A stretch of 64,000 bases of DNA from Chloroflexota bacterium (GCA_018606645.1 JAGVRI010000009.1:121996-185995); one strand, 5' to 3'. Positions 42,823 through 52,416 are shown, numbered from the stretch's first letter. Notes: generated from the sequence alone by a model not told the origin. Made by a program: numbers and translations.

Positions 42823-45243
42823 GTGATCCCCAGCGCCCCACGGTCCTCGCGGCTCGCCGAACCGGCGCTCGTCGCAGCCCTGATGCTACTGCCGTTGCTG
42901 TTCTGGTGGCGGTTGTGGGCGCCTGATTCGGTCAACCGGGCGGTCATTCCCGAAGGGGATTTTACCAGCCAGTACTACCCCCTTCACCTTTTTGCGGCCA
43001 GAGAACTACAGGCCGGTCGCGTGCCCGCCTGGGACCCATTCATCAACGCCGGCCAACCCGGACTGGCCGACATCCAGACCGGTTTCTTTTACCCTTTGAA
43101 TCTGGTGCTGAACTTGATCCTGGCATTACTGGGCCGGCCCCTCACGGTCGAATGGTTCACTACCCAGGTGATTGCGCACTTGGCACTGGCCAGCCTGTTC
43201 ACGTACCTCTTTGTCCGATACCTGGCCGTCCGGAGCGGGGCGGAGGTCGCTGCCGCCCGCTTCGCGGGCGTGGTCGCTGCACTGAGCTTCACCTACGCCG
43301 GCTACCTCACGTCGTTCCCCGTCCAGCAGATCACCATCTTGCAGACGGCGGTCTGGTTGCCGTTGGTGCTACTCTTCCTGGACCAGACGGTTGAGCGCTG
43401 TGCATCGTTCACCTGTTCGGCTCAGGCCTCATCCTCCTGCATGGTTCCCATTCCCCGACCGGCGATCCTGGGGGCAATGGCTCTGGCTTGCGCCCTTCTG
43501 GCGGGTCATCCCCAGACGGCCATGTATCTGGTGTACACGTCCGTGGTGTACGGCCTCTTTCGACTGGCCTGTGTCCGCTTCTCGTGGTCCGGCAGCGTTC
43601 CCGGTGCCCCCCGCCTGATAAGGCTTGTTGTCCACTGGCTGCCCCTTCTGGTCATTCCTCTCCTGGGTGTGGCCCTGGCGGCTGTCCAGCTTGTGCCCAG
43701 TCTGGGCTTCATGAACGCCTCGACGAGGGCCAGTCTGGGTTATGAGGATGTCTCGTGGGGCTTCCCGCTGGCCGAACTGACCCACCTGCTCTATCCGGGC
43801 TATTTTGGTGGGTCGCCTCAATATATGGGTGTGTTGCCGCTGGTCCTGGCGGTAGCCGCCCTGATGATCCGGCCGGCTCGTCGTGAAGTGATCTTCTGGG
43901 CAGCCTTGGGACTTGCAGCTCTCTTCCTCTCGTTCGGAGGGCACACGTTCGTGTATACCTTGTTCTACTTACTGGTGCCGGGGTTTGCCCTTGTGCGCAA
44001 CCAGGAGCGGGTCATTTATCTCTTTAGCTTTGCGGTCAGCGTCCTGGCCGGTTATGGCGCATTGGCTCTGGTGCGCCCTTTGCCCCGGCGAGTGCGTTCA
44101 GGCTTTCGGCGCATGAGGCGCCGTCTGGGATGGGTAACCGTTGGTTTCGCGGTGTTGACCGCGTGGTGGTACCTGGGGTACTTGCGCAGTGTGCAGCAAG
44201 GGGTTGAGGTCAATCTGTTTGAGGGCGTTCTGCGCCATCACCTGTTGCTTCTCGTGATGCTGGTGGGGGCCAGCTTGCTTTTGTTCCTGCGCCAGACCAA
44301 GAGGGCATGCCGTGGTGGGTGGATGGCTCTGACCGCCGGTCTCATCTGGTGGAATCTGTTCACTGTCAACTGGCAGTTCAATCTGGCCGATCCGCCCGTG
44401 GGTGGGTTTTTCCCCGAAACAGGACTGATCCGGTTCTTGAAGGGACAGCCTGGCGTCTTTCGTATCTCCAGCGCCGGGTTGCTGCCGGGGGGAGCCAGCG
44501 CCGGGATCGTCTACGAACTGGAAGATATCACCGGCAACACCCCCCTCCGCCTCGCCGCCTTTCAGCGATTCCAGGACCGGGTGAATAGCTGGCGGCAATG
44601 GCAACTACTCAATGTGCACTATGTGCTCAGCCAACAGGATCTGACAGGGCCTGGGTTGGAGCGGGTGTATGAGGAAGGGGGGGTCTACGTTTACCGGGTC
44701 GGCGATCCATTGCCCCGGGCCTGGGTGGTGCATGACGTGGTGGTGGCCAGCGATGACCAGGCGCTTGAGATCATTAACGATCCCGATTTCCAGCCGCAGA
44801 AGACGGCGGTGCTGCCGCCGGAAGGTCGAGGGCTGGCGTTGTCGGCAGGGACAGGGGTCGCCGCCCGGGTCGTTGAAGCCCGGCCTGGACACCTGCTGTT
44901 GCATGTGGCGCCTCGCGCGGACGGGTTGTTGATCATCAGCCAGCCGTTCTACCCCGGCTGGCGGGCTACGGTCGATGGTCAACCCGAGAAAATCCTCCGG
45001 GTAAATTATCTGTTGCAGGGGCTCCCCATACCGGCCGGCGACCATCGGGTGGAGTTGAACTACCGGCTTTCCGTCTGGCCGGCTTTGACCAGCCTGGCGG
45101 CGCTGGTGGGAGCGATCATCGGGCTGGTCGTTCGGCGACGACCGTACGCCTCCGGCTGTCGTGATGAGGCGGGTTTGCCAATCACCGGCTTGTCGGCTAT
45201 AATGGGTGCGGTTCGCCCAACTCGTTACCGGGAATCGACATGA
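42823..45243 (+). CDS. YfhO-family polytopic membrane protein
   Basis: An 806-residue protein with about 12-14 membrane segments and a C-terminal outside domain. The N-terminal loop IPEGDFTSQYYPLHLFAARE and PAWDPFINAGQPGLAD match the YfhO/DUF6044-like class of GT-C fold proteins, some of which glycosylate envelope polymers such as lipoteichoic acid. The C-terminal FYPGWRATVDGQPEKILRVN is the other family block. The GTG at 42823 lies 11 bases after the previous stop. It ends as ATGA over the start of the MFS gene. The substrate is unknown. Confidence 0.85.
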   Translation: MIPSAPRSSRLAEPALVAALMLLPLLFWWRLWAPDSVNRAVIPEGDFTSQYYPLHLFAARELQAGRVPAWDPFINAGQPGLADIQTGFFYPLNLVLNLILALLGRPLTVEWFTTQVIAHLALASLFTYLFVRYLAVRSGAEVAAARFAGVVAALSFTYAGYLTSFPVQQITILQTAVWLPLVLLFLDQTVERCASFTCSAQASSSCMVPIPRPAILGAMALACALLAGHPQTAMYLVYTSVVYGLFRLACVRFSWSGSVPGAPRLIRLVVHWLPLLVIPLLGVALAAVQLVPSLGFMNASTRASLGYEDVSWGFPLAELTHLLYPGYFGGSPQYMGVLPLVLAVAALMIRPARREVIFWAALGLAALFLSFGGHTFVYTLFYLLVPGFALVRNQERVIYLFSFAVSVLAGYGALALVRPLPRRVRSGFRRMRRRLGWVTVGFAVLTAWWYLGYLRSVQQGVEVNLFEGVLRHHLLLLVMLVGASLLLFLRQTKRACRGGWMALTAGLIWWNLFTVNWQFNLADPPVGGFFPETGLIRFLKGQPGVFRISSAGLLPGGASAGIVYELEDITGNTPLRLAAFQRFQDRVNSWRQWQLLNVHYVLSQQDLTGPGLERVYEEGGVYVYRVGDPLPRAWVVHDVVVASDDQALEIINDPDFQPQKTAVLPPEGRGLALSAGTGVAARVVEARPGHLLLHVAPRADGLLIISQPFYPGWRATVDGQPEKILRVNYLLQGLPIPAGDHRVELNYRLSVWPALTSLAALVGAIIGLVVRRRPYASGCRDEAGLPITGLSAIMGAVRPTRYREST
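45175..45203 (+). promoter_or_regulatory. Promoter of the MFS gene, inside the end of the YfhO-like gene
   Basis: TTGCCA (45175-45180), a 17-base spacer and TATAAT (45198-45203), all within the last codons of the upstream gene. It would allow the MFS gene and pyk to be transcribed separately. Confidence 0.7.
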
Positions 45244-46493
45244 TCAACCACAGGACCGGCATGGTCACGGTCTTGAAAAACCGCAATTTTCTGGCTCTCT
45301 GGCTGAGTCAGCTCATCTCCAAGATTGGAGACAATTTCGCTGTCATTGCTGCCTTGGTGTTAGTCAACGAGTTGGCGGCCAAGTCAGGGTTGGCAGTGGT
45401 GATCCTGGCGACGGCCCTGACCATTCCCCAGCTCTTCGCCCTGGCCAGTGGGGTATTCGTGGACCGATTTAGCCGCAAGGCGGTGATGATCGTCACCGAT
45501 CTGTTGCGCGCTGGGGTGATCCTCTTGCCGCTCCTGATCCAAAAGCCTGGCCATCTGTATATCCTGTACCTGACCGCTTTCCTCCTGGTCGGGATCGGGT
45601 CAATGTTTGTGACGGCCCGCAACGCCTCCATCCCGAACATTGTACCCGAGGAACATTTGCTGACGGCCAATGCCCTGATCCAGGCCACGGACCTGGTGTC
45701 GTTGATCGCCGGCGCTTCGCTGGCGACCCTGGTGATCAGCCTGACATCAACATCTACAGCGTTTGTGGTGGACTCGGCCAGCTTTGTCGTGTCGGCAGTC
45801 TGTATCCTGTTCGCCCGTATTCCGCGAGGCAAACTCTCGCTCGCCGCCTCTGCGCCGGGGAGTGAATTTCGCAAGTTCTGGGCGGGGTTCACCGAAGGGG
45901 TGCGGTACATCGCCAGCAACAAATACTTGCTCCAGTTGATGGCCATCACGACGATGGCCACCTTTGGATTGAGCGCCACCGTTCTCCTGGCTGCGGCCTA
46001 CTTTAAGCAACTGCTGGGTATCTCGGCGGAATTGCTGGGTCTGCTCCAGGCCACCGAGGGTCTGGGCATGGCCTTGGGCGCGCTGCTGATCAGCACCTAC
46101 GCTTCCTGGGCCCGCTCCCGACGGATCGTGAGCGTGACCATGGTGATCCTGGGAATCGGCATTCTGATCTTTGCCATTGCTCCGATCTACTGGTTGGTGC
46201 TACTCGGGGCGCTGGTTGTCGGGCTGTGCGTCGTTTCGGCGCGCACCACCCTCGCGGCCATGACCCAGGCGCTGGTACCCGATATCCAACGAGGCCGGGT
46301 GGAGAGCGCAATGGTTACCGTGATCGGGCTGGGGACGATGGGCGCCTTGATCATGGCGGGAATCCTGGGCGACCTGACCGGACCCAAGAGTGTATTCGTG
46401 ATCACCGGGGTGGTGGTGCTGGCCGCCGGCGTCGCTTCCATCTTTAGCCTGCGCGAGGCAGAGGCGCAGCTACTCAATGGGATGAACGGATAG
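45240..46493 (+). CDS. MFS transporter, probable exporter
   Basis: A 417-residue 12-segment protein of the enterobactin-exporter/MFS_3-like type: NFLALWLSQLISKIGDNFAVI at the start, motif A-like VFVDRFSRKAVMIVTDLLRA, and a duplicate half. Proteins of this type export drugs, macrolides or siderophores; the substrate here is unknown. The ATG overlaps the stop of the YfhO-like gene, and its own promoter lies upstream. Confidence 0.85.
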   Translation: MINHRTGMVTVLKNRNFLALWLSQLISKIGDNFAVIAALVLVNELAAKSGLAVVILATALTIPQLFALASGVFVDRFSRKAVMIVTDLLRAGVILLPLLIQKPGHLYILYLTAFLLVGIGSMFVTARNASIPNIVPEEHLLTANALIQATDLVSLIAGASLATLVISLTSTSTAFVVDSASFVVSAVCILFARIPRGKLSLAASAPGSEFRKFWAGFTEGVRYIASNKYLLQLMAITTMATFGLSATVLLAAAYFKQLLGISAELLGLLQATEGLGMALGALLISTYASWARSRRIVSVTMVILGIGILIFAIAPIYWLVLLGALVVGLCVVSARTTLAAMTQALVPDIQRGRVESAMVTVIGLGTMGALIMAGILGDLTGPKSVFVITGVVVLAAGVASIFSLREAEAQLLNGMNG

Positions 46494-46531
46494 GCACTCG
46501 CCTGCCGGATACAATTCGAGGAAAGCGTCCG

Positions 46532-47965
46532 ATGTTACGAACCAAGATCGTCTGTACCTTGGGTCCGGCCTCTGATGACGAGTCGGTCATACGCGCCTTT
46601 CTTGAATCGGGCATGACGGTGGCCCGGATCAATTTCTCCCATGGCCTGTATGCGGATCATGCCCGGCGGATCGAGACGGTGCGCCGGCTGGCCAGCGAAC
46701 TGGGCCAGGCGGCGGCGATCCTGGCCGATCTTCAGGGGCCCAAGCTGCGAATCGGCCTTCTTCCACCAGAAGGGATACCTCTGCAGAAAGGCGAGGTGGT
46801 GACGTTGGTCAACCGGCCTTCCTGCTCTGAGCCCGGGGTGCTGCCTGTGCCCCATCCAGAGGTGCTCCGCGATGTGCAGCCGGGCGATCGCATCCTGCTC
46901 GATGATGGGGCGCTCGAGCTCCAGGTATTGGAGAAAGGGGAGGAACAAGCCCGGGCTCGCGTCGTGGTCGGTGGACGGCTCACCTCGCGCAAGGGGCTCA
47001 GCCTCCCGCACACCAGCCTCAAATTGCCCAGCGTGACCGACAAAGACCGCGCCGACGCCGCCTTTGCCGTAAACCAGCAGGTTGACTACCTGGCTTTGTC
47101 TTTTGTCCGTTGCGGGCGGGATGTCCAGCACCTGAGAGCGTATCTGCAAGAGTTAGGGGCAGATATCCCGATCATCGCCAAAATCGAAAAGCCAGAAGCT
47201 CTGGAATGTTTGGACGAGATCCTTGCCGTTTCAGATGGATTGATGGTCGCCCGTGGCGACCTGGGCATTGAGGCCTGTGCCGAAGAAGTACCGATGATGC
47301 AAAAACGGATCATCCGGTCCTGCAACAACGCCGGCAAGCCGGTCATCACCGCGACCCAGATGCTCGATTCGATGATCCGCAATCCCCGTCCCACGCGGGC
47401 CGAGACCTCGGATGTCGCCAACGCGATCCTGGATGGCTCCGATGCGATCATGCTCTCTGCCGAGACGGCAATCGGGCAGTATCCCGTCGAAGCAGTCCAA
47501 ACCATGGCGCGTATTGCGGCCGTCACCGAGCAGAGTCTCCCCTACAATGACTGGCTGCAACGTTCCTTTCTGACCGTTTCACGGACGGTCACCGACGCGA
47601 TCAGCCAGGTGGCCTGCGAGATCGCCGCTGAATTAGGAGCCAAAGCGATCATCGCTTCCACGGTGAGCGGGAGCACGGCGCGGCGAATCGCCAGCCACCG
47701 ACCGATAACTCCCATCATCGCCCCCACCCCTCGCGTGACGACCTATCGGCAACTGGCTCTGGTGTGGGGCGTCCGCCCCTTGCTGGTAGACCATTTCACC
47801 GATACCGATGCCATGATCGTCACCGTCGTGGAAGCAGCGCGGACGCAAGGCATGGTCCAGGATGGCGACCTGGTCATCATCACCGCTGGGGTACCCGTAG
47901 GAGGGGCTGGCCTGACCAATCTGCTGAAGGTCCACCGGGTGGGCGAGGAAAAGGGGTGGAAGTGA
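46532..47965 (+). CDS. pyk: Pyruvate kinase
   Basis: The last step of glycolysis, phosphoenolpyruvate + ADP to pyruvate + ATP. The 477 residues show TKIVCTLGPAS, ARINFSHG, the active-site signature IAKIEKPEALECLDEILAV with MVARGDLGIE, ATQMLDSMI, and SAETAIGQYPVEAV. The C-terminal domain is complete, without the phosphohistidine extension seen in some Firmicutes. GAGGAAAG lies 6 bases before the ATG. The stop overlaps the next GTG start as GTGA. Confidence 0.96.
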   Translation: MLRTKIVCTLGPASDDESVIRAFLESGMTVARINFSHGLYADHARRIETVRRLASELGQAAAILADLQGPKLRIGLLPPEGIPLQKGEVVTLVNRPSCSEPGVLPVPHPEVLRDVQPGDRILLDDGALELQVLEKGEEQARARVVVGGRLTSRKGLSLPHTSLKLPSVTDKDRADAAFAVNQQVDYLALSFVRCGRDVQHLRAYLQELGADIPIIAKIEKPEALECLDEILAVSDGLMVARGDLGIEACAEEVPMMQKRIIRSCNNAGKPVITATQMLDSMIRNPRPTRAETSDVANAILDGSDAIMLSAETAIGQYPVEAVQTMARIAAVTEQSLPYNDWLQRSFLTVSRTVTDAISQVACEIAAELGAKAIIASTVSGSTARRIASHRPITPIIAPTPRVTTYRQLALVWGVRPLLVDHFTDTDAMIVTVVEAARTQGMVQDGDLVIITAGVPVGGAGLTNLLKVHRVGEEKGWK

Positions 47966-49023
47966 GCCGGATCAAGACCTTGTGGATTCGTGAGCCGTAT
48001 GTGACCCAGATCCTGACCGGTCGCAAAACGATCGAAGTCCGGGTGAACTATCCGAATATCCAACGGCTGCAGCCCGGCGATCGACTCAGACTGAATAATC
48101 GGCATTTGGCGATCATCCGACGCATCGGTTCGTACGCCAATTTTGAGGAATTGTTAGCCCAGGAAAAGGCATCGGCGATTGCGCCCGATCTTTCACCTGC
48201 AGAACTACTCGCCGCATTGCGCGACATCTATCCGGCGGACAAGGAAGCCCTGGGTGTGGTAGCGTTGGAGATCGCTCCATGCCGATACGATGCGGTATTC
48301 TTTGACATGGGCTATACACTGGTTTACTTTGATCCGCCGCGGGAGGTGATTGTCCAAGAAGCATTGCGGACCATTGGGGCAGAAAGGTCTATCGCCGAGA
48401 TCGAGGCTGCGCTTCAGGAAGTCTGGGGAAGCTATTACCAGGACACGGCATTGACCCCTTTTCCGCCTACCGCCGAATATGACCACCAGATGGACATGGA
48501 AATAGGACGACGGTTTCTATCCCATCTTGGCCTGGAGGTAGATGCCGACACGTTGCAGGCCTACCGTCAAGCCCGGGATTCGTGGTTCAGCCGCCCGGGT
48601 GTGATTCGTCCCTACCCGGAAGTATTTGACGTGCTCACCCGCCTCCAGGAGCTGGGGTATCGGCTGGGCATCATCTCTAACTGGGGATGGAACTTGGGTA
48701 AACGAGTGGCCCAGGTCGGGTTGGACCGCTTCTTTGAGCTGATTTGGGCCTCTGCCTATGCTGGGTATCACAAACCCCATCCCGAAATCTTTCGCCAGGC
48801 GCTGACCCAAATGGACCTGCTCCCTGAACGTGCTCTGTATGTTGGCGACAGTTACCAGTACGATGTCCTCGGCGCTCGAAATGCAGGAATGGCGGTCGCC
48901 TGGGTGGATCGAAACGGTAGGGCCGATCATCCCGATGTCCCTGTCATTCCAGATCTGCAAGGAGTGTTCCATCTGCTCGGCGAATCGCCCGGTACTCTTG
49001 CCCAACAGGGACCCTCCCGTTAA
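47962..49023 (+). CDS. ASCH-domain/HAD-hydrolase fusion protein
   Basis: A 353-residue protein of two parts. Residues 1-107 are an ASCH domain, a fold thought to bind RNA, with the motif GRKTIEVR (20-27). Residues 108-353 are a HAD-superfamily hydrolase: motif I FFDMGYTL with nucleophile D115, motif II ISNWG, motif III in YHKPHPEIF, motif IV YVGDSYQYDV. In motif I the second Asp of DxD is Gly, which is seen in a subset of HAD enzymes and makes standard phosphatase activity less certain. The GTG start overlaps the pyk stop (GTGA). Its stop overlaps that of the convergent hydrolase gene. Confidence 0.85.
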   Translation: MSRIKTLWIREPYVTQILTGRKTIEVRVNYPNIQRLQPGDRLRLNNRHLAIIRRIGSYANFEELLAQEKASAIAPDLSPAELLAALRDIYPADKEALGVVALEIAPCRYDAVFFDMGYTLVYFDPPREVIVQEALRTIGAERSIAEIEAALQEVWGSYYQDTALTPFPPTAEYDHQMDMEIGRRFLSHLGLEVDADTLQAYRQARDSWFSRPGVIRPYPEVFDVLTRLQELGYRLGIISNWGWNLGKRVAQVGLDRFFELIWASAYAGYHKPHPEIFRQALTQMDLLPERALYVGDSYQYDVLGARNAGMAVAWVDRNGRADHPDVPVIPDLQGVFHLLGESPGTLAQQGPSR

Positions 49024-50012
49024 CGCTGCGCGACCCTCCATGTTTGCACGCCGTCGATCATCTCGCCGCTGATCCTGCCCTCCATCTCCAACAGGTCCAG
49101 ATGGCCGATGACCTCAGAAACGGCGAGAAAGGTGTCCAGAGGTCCGCAGTCAGGGAATAACGCCAGGGCAATCTCCCAGGTCGTACAAGCTTTCCGGCGC
49201 ACGACCTGCCATATCCGGTCCAGCCGCTTTCGGTGAAACTCAAGACGCTGCCTGACCAAGCCGGCCACATCGCGAATCACCGGGCCGTGGCCAGGTAATG
49301 CCTGGGCAACGTCCATCGCCGCGATGCGCAAGAGGGACTGCTGGTAGAGCGCCAAACTGCGAGGCCGTTCCCTCTGTCCAGGAAGGGGAGGCTCGACCAC
49401 CGGGTTCGAGGAAATGTCGGCCAGCAGGTGATCGCTGGAGATCAAGAGGCGGTTCCGGGGTTCGTACAGACAGACAAGACCCGTGGCGTGACCCGGCGTG
49501 TACAGCACTTGCCAGTCATGTCCGGCCAGAGGAACGACGTCCCCGTCGTTCAAGATCACGTCCACCGCTACCGAACGGGCAAACCGTCGCATGCCTCCCG
49601 TGGCCTGACCAACGAAGGTGCGAATTTCGAGAGGGACGCCTGCCTTCTGGAGCAGGTCAGCATAGAACCGGTGGCGTTGTTCCTGATCGCTTTCGTACTG
49701 CTCCAGGGCCATGTGGTTCCCGCCATGGCTCAGGACCTGGGCGCCCGAGGCGGCAACCAGATCGGCGGCCAGGCCAAAGTGGTCTTCATGGGCATGGGTG
49801 ATCAGGATCTGCCCTACATCGGCCGGGGTGTGGCCCAGTTCGGCCAATGCGCTGGTCAAGGCAACCTCAGTTTCAGTCGTACGGGGTCCGGTATCGATCA
49901 GGGTCAACGGTTCTCCCGGGGCATGGGCCAGGTAGACCGTGACCGGGCCGACGGGAAAAGGCGTGGGCAGTTCGATCGCGGACAGGTGGGGCAGTGGCGT
50001 TTCCAGGATCAT
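49020..50012 (-). CDS. MBL-fold metallo-hydrolase
   Basis: A 330-residue metallo-beta-lactamase-fold enzyme with the zinc motif THAHEDH, a later metal His in YTPGHATGLVCLY, and ISSDHLL. The C-terminal 70 residues look like a winged-helix extension, as in LACTB2-like and related hydrolases. The substrate is unknown; thioesters, lactones or RNA are processed by relatives. The ATG at 50012 follows GGAAGC; a TTG four codons earlier is the alternative. Confidence 0.85.
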   Translation of the reverse strand: MILETPLPHLSAIELPTPFPVGPVTVYLAHAPGEPLTLIDTGPRTTETEVALTSALAELGHTPADVGQILITHAHEDHFGLAADLVAASGAQVLSHGGNHMALEQYESDQEQRHRFYADLLQKAGVPLEIRTFVGQATGGMRRFARSVAVDVILNDGDVVPLAGHDWQVLYTPGHATGLVCLYEPRNRLLISSDHLLADISSNPVVEPPLPGQRERPRSLALYQQSLLRIAAMDVAQALPGHGPVIRDVAGLVRQRLEFHRKRLDRIWQVVRRKACTTWEIALALFPDCGPLDTFLAVSEVIGHLDLLEMEGRISGEMIDGVQTWRVAQR

Positions 50013-50165
50013 CCAGGCTTCCAAGGGTGAGCAAGAGCCTATCCGGAAACTCCCATCGCTCCGGCTGGACCCCGGTCCAGGACCGGACTGGATCTAGCGA
50101 GAGCAGGTGTTCGGCTAGGCAGCAAAAGTTCCCGAGGGGGCTTCTGAGCGCCCGTTGAGCGACCG

Positions 50166-50489
50166 TTACAAATGAGGTCTCAACCTGGATAACAACTTGT
50201 CTTTCGGCATATAGCCGACGATCCGTTCCACCGCTTGCCCATTCTTAAAGAGGATCAGAGTAGGAATGCTCATGACCCCGTACTTCATGGCCGATTGCGT
50301 GTTGTGATCCACGTCCAGTTTGGCTACCCGGAGTCGGCCTTCATATTCCCTCGCGATCTCTTCCAACACCGGGGCGATCATCTTGCACGGGCCACACCAT
50401 ACAGCCCAAAAATCGACCAGTGTCGGGAGGTTCCCCTTGAGTACAGTTTCCTCAAAAGTAGCATCAGTGACTTCGATCGGTTTTGCCAT
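50166..50489 (-). CDS. trxA: Thioredoxin
   Basis: A 107-residue thioredoxin with the canonical active site WCGPC (C32, C35) and cis-Pro in SIPTLILF. It reduces protein disulfides using electrons from thioredoxin reductase. The ATG lies 2 bases after the stop of the CsoR-family gene, with GAGGAG 8 bases upstream, so the two form an operon. That pairing suggests this thioredoxin serves a sulfur- or thiol-stress response and may not be the only housekeeping one. Confidence 0.95.
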   Translation of the reverse strand: MAKPIEVTDATFEETVLKGNLPTLVDFWAVWCGPCKMIAPVLEEIAREYEGRLRVAKLDVDHNTQSAMKYGVMSIPTLILFKNGQAVERIVGYMPKDKLLSRLRPHL

Positions 50490-50491
50490 GA

Positions 50492-50806
50492 CTAGTTCTC
50501 CTCAACTGAGTTCAACGGAATCTCAAATGGTGGGGGTTCCTCTGGAGAAGGGGCAGAGAAGCGCGATAACAGGAGGCTCAGGACACGTCCAATTCGCTGA
50601 CGGGCCAGATCACCGTCGGCAGTCATGAGACACTGCTGCACAAAATTTTCGGCAACCAGGAGTCCCACTCGATCCAGCGCAGCGCGGATCGCCATTAACT
50701 GAGTGAGGATGGCCTCGCATTCCTGTTCCTGGGCGACCATGCGCTGCAGACCGCGGACCTGGCCCTCGATTCGTTTGAGACGGTTGGTGATCTCCTCCGT
50801 TGTCAT
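50492..50806 (-). CDS. CsoR-family repressor, CstR-like (persulfide-sensing type)
   Basis: A 104-residue DUF156 protein. C30 and C59 stand 29 residues apart, as do Cys36/Cys65 of CsoR and the two reactive Cys of CstR. The position of the Cu(I)-binding His is occupied by F55, so the copper site is incomplete and a thiol- or persulfide-sensing CstR-like role is more likely. An operator-like palindrome lies between its promoter and start codon. It is the first gene of an operon with trxA. The Pro-rich C-terminal tail is not conserved. Confidence 0.82.
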   Translation of the reverse strand: MTTEEITNRLKRIEGQVRGLQRMVAQEQECEAILTQLMAIRAALDRVGLLVAENFVQQCLMTADGDLARQRIGRVLSLLLSRFSAPSPEEPPPFEIPLNSVEEN

Positions 50807-50821
50807 CTCTGCCCTCTTGGA

Positions 50822-50836
50822 TACCCCGGTCGGGTA
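50822..50836 (-). promoter_or_regulatory. CsoR/CstR-type operator of the repressor-trxA operon
   Basis: TACCC and GGGTA arms flank a 5-base centre (TACCCCGGTCGGGTA on the plus strand), directly downstream of the -10 box. The placement is the same as for the operator at 12299-12317. Confidence 0.65.
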
Positions 50837-50844
50837 CAGGGCCT

Positions 50845-50873
50845 ATCATAGCGCGTTCTGCCCGATTTGTCAA
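50845..50873 (-). promoter_or_regulatory. Promoter of the CstR-like/trxA operon
   Basis: On the minus strand, a consensus TTGACA (50873-50868), a 17-base spacer and TATGAT (50850-50845). Confidence 0.82.
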
Positions 50874-50897
50874 GCTAATGACGTCAATAAGGTTGCT

Positions 50898-51965
50898 TTA
50901 TGAGCCGTTTTCAGCCAGACGCAGGTTCGGAACCACATCGAGAGCCCAATTCGTGGGGTTCTCGATCCCTAGACGATAGAAGCCGGCTGCAGCCACGATG
51001 GCTGCGTTGTCGGTGCACAATTGGGGTGGAGGATAGCGCACAGGGACCGGACTGCGCCGTGACATCTCCATCCGTAACCACTGATTGGCGGCAACCCCTC
51101 CTGCCAACAGGATAGATTGCGCTCCCAACGCCTCAGCCGCCTGACAGGTCTTTTCCACCAGGACATCCACCACAGCAGCTTGAAAGCTGGCGGCCAGATT
51201 CGCCAGGGGCTGCGCCGCGATCCCTGGCAGTGTCTGCTGGACATGCGACTCGGATTCACCCTCGGGTTGTCTGTCCGTCTGGGCTTGATGCTTTTGGACC
51301 ATCCGCAACACGGCCGTCTTCAGACCGGAGAAGCTAAAGTCATACGTGCCCGGCAACCAGGCGCGCGGCAGTTTGAATGCCGTGGGGGTACCGGCGCGAG
51401 CTGCCTCCTGGATTGCCGGTCCGCCGGGGTACGGCAGGCCAAGCAGACGCCCGACTTTGTCAAAAGCCTCCCCGGCTGCATCGTCCAATGTCCCTCCCAG
51501 CCGTTGATAGCGGCCATGGTCGGTCATCAAGAACAACTCGGTGTGTCCTCCCGAGACCACCAGACAGACGGCCGGGAATGGGGGAGGTGCTCCCTCCACC
51601 AGCCAGTTGCCGTAGATGTGGGCTTCGATGTGATTCACGCCCACGAGGGGCAATCCCCGCGCCCAGGCAATCCCTTTGGCCACATTCACGCCGACCAACA
51701 GCGATCCGGCCAGCCCGGGGCCAAACGTCACGGCTACGGCTGCCAGGTCATCCCATTCGACATTGGCTTCAGCCATGGCTTCTTCGATCACGGGTACGAT
51801 GCTCAGCACATGCTGACGGGACGCGACCTCGGGGAAAATCCCGCCATAGCGACGATGGATCTCCACTTGCGAGGCCACTACATTGCTGTGCACAATTCGC
51901 CCGTCTGCGACCACGGCGGCTGCTGTTTCGTCACAAGAAGTTTCGATCCCCAGAATCAAAGTCAT
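50898..51965 (-). CDS. tsaD: tRNA N6-threonylcarbamoyladenosine transferase TsaD
   Basis: It transfers the threonylcarbamoyl group to A37 of ANN-decoding tRNAs, with TsaB and TsaE as partners (not in this window). The 355 residues include [14 protein letters not shown] at the start, the metal-binding HIEAH ([10 protein letters not shown]), SGGHTEL and [13 protein letters not shown] hydrophilic insertion of about 15 residues (near 240-260) makes it slightly longer than usual. The ATG at 51965 follows GGAGG by 5 bases and lies about 10 bases downstream of the expected transcript start, so the longer open frame to 52094 is not used. Confidence 0.95.
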   Translation of the reverse strand: MTLILGIETSCDETAAAVVADGRIVHSNVVASQVEIHRRYGGIFPEVASRQHVLSIVPVIEEAMAEANVEWDDLAAVAVTFGPGLAGSLLVGVNVAKGIAWARGLPLVGVNHIEAHIYGNWLVEGAPPPFPAVCLVVSGGHTELFLMTDHGRYQRLGGTLDDAAGEAFDKVGRLLGLPYPGGPAIQEAARAGTPTAFKLPRAWLPGTYDFSFSGLKTAVLRMVQKHQAQTDRQPEGESESHVQQTLPGIAAQPLANLAASFQAAVVDVLVEKTCQAAEALGAQSILLAGGVAANQWLRMEMSRRSPVPVRYPPPQLCTDNAAIVAAAGFYRLGIENPTNWALDVVPNLRLAENGS

Positions 51966-51981
51966 CGCTACCTCCATGACC

Positions 51982-52010
51982 AGTATACCAGATTCGCACC
52001 TCTCTGGCAA
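51982..52010 (-). promoter_or_regulatory. Promoter of tsaD
   Basis: On the minus strand, TTGCCA (52010-52005), a 17-base spacer and TATACT (51987-51982). Confidence 0.75.
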
Positions 52011-52278
52011 TCGGTGGCGCATCTTTTTTGAACTCGAACTACTCGGGCTGCCTGGGTCTCTCCCGCAGACAGACGTGTCGCCCAAAGAGGGCAATGGGCC
52101 AACTGCCTCGGCTCACGGTGATTGCCAGGGCGATTAGCAAGGGCCTCTGGCTCTGGTCTCGGGTCGGTTCCGAAACTGCGGCTTCAGGCGCTGGCCGATG
52201 CACGTCGCCATGATGCGGTCCATCTCTTCGAACCTTGGTCCTACCCTTGCCCGGCTGACTTGGCCCGATTTTGAATCG

Positions 52279-52416
52279 CGGCTGTTGCCAAGTAGGTTGA
52301 CAAGCCTGCTGCGGCTTTGCGGAACGATCCAGGAATCGAAGCTTTCGCTGGGTTCTGGGTGATTCCGTTCCGGCTGAAGCCTCCACTCCCACCGGGTGCT
52401 GGACTTTGCTGCAGCC
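52279..52416 (-). repeat. Dispersed intergenic repeat, family B, copy 2
   Basis: Reverse complement of the unit at 12115-12256. It ends 22 bases before the -35 box of the butanediol/acetoin locus, so it forms the upstream border of that promoter, just as copy 1 lies 14 bases before the -35 box of the metal-ATPase promoter. Confidence 0.7.

Noticed and set aside
49020-49023. Overlapping convergent stop codons (TTAA)
   Set aside because: A compact but ordinary end of two convergent genes; no regulatory structure accompanies it.
50072-50086. CCGGTCC/GGACCGG palindrome between the MBL hydrolase and trxA genes
   Set aside because: Short, without promoter or T-run nearby, and expected by chance in G+C-rich DNA.
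52092-52214. Short plus-strand ORF and an overlapping minus-strand frame upstream of repeat B copy 2
   Set aside because: Neither has a recognisable domain, ribosome site or promoter; part of the minus frame is simply the repeat.
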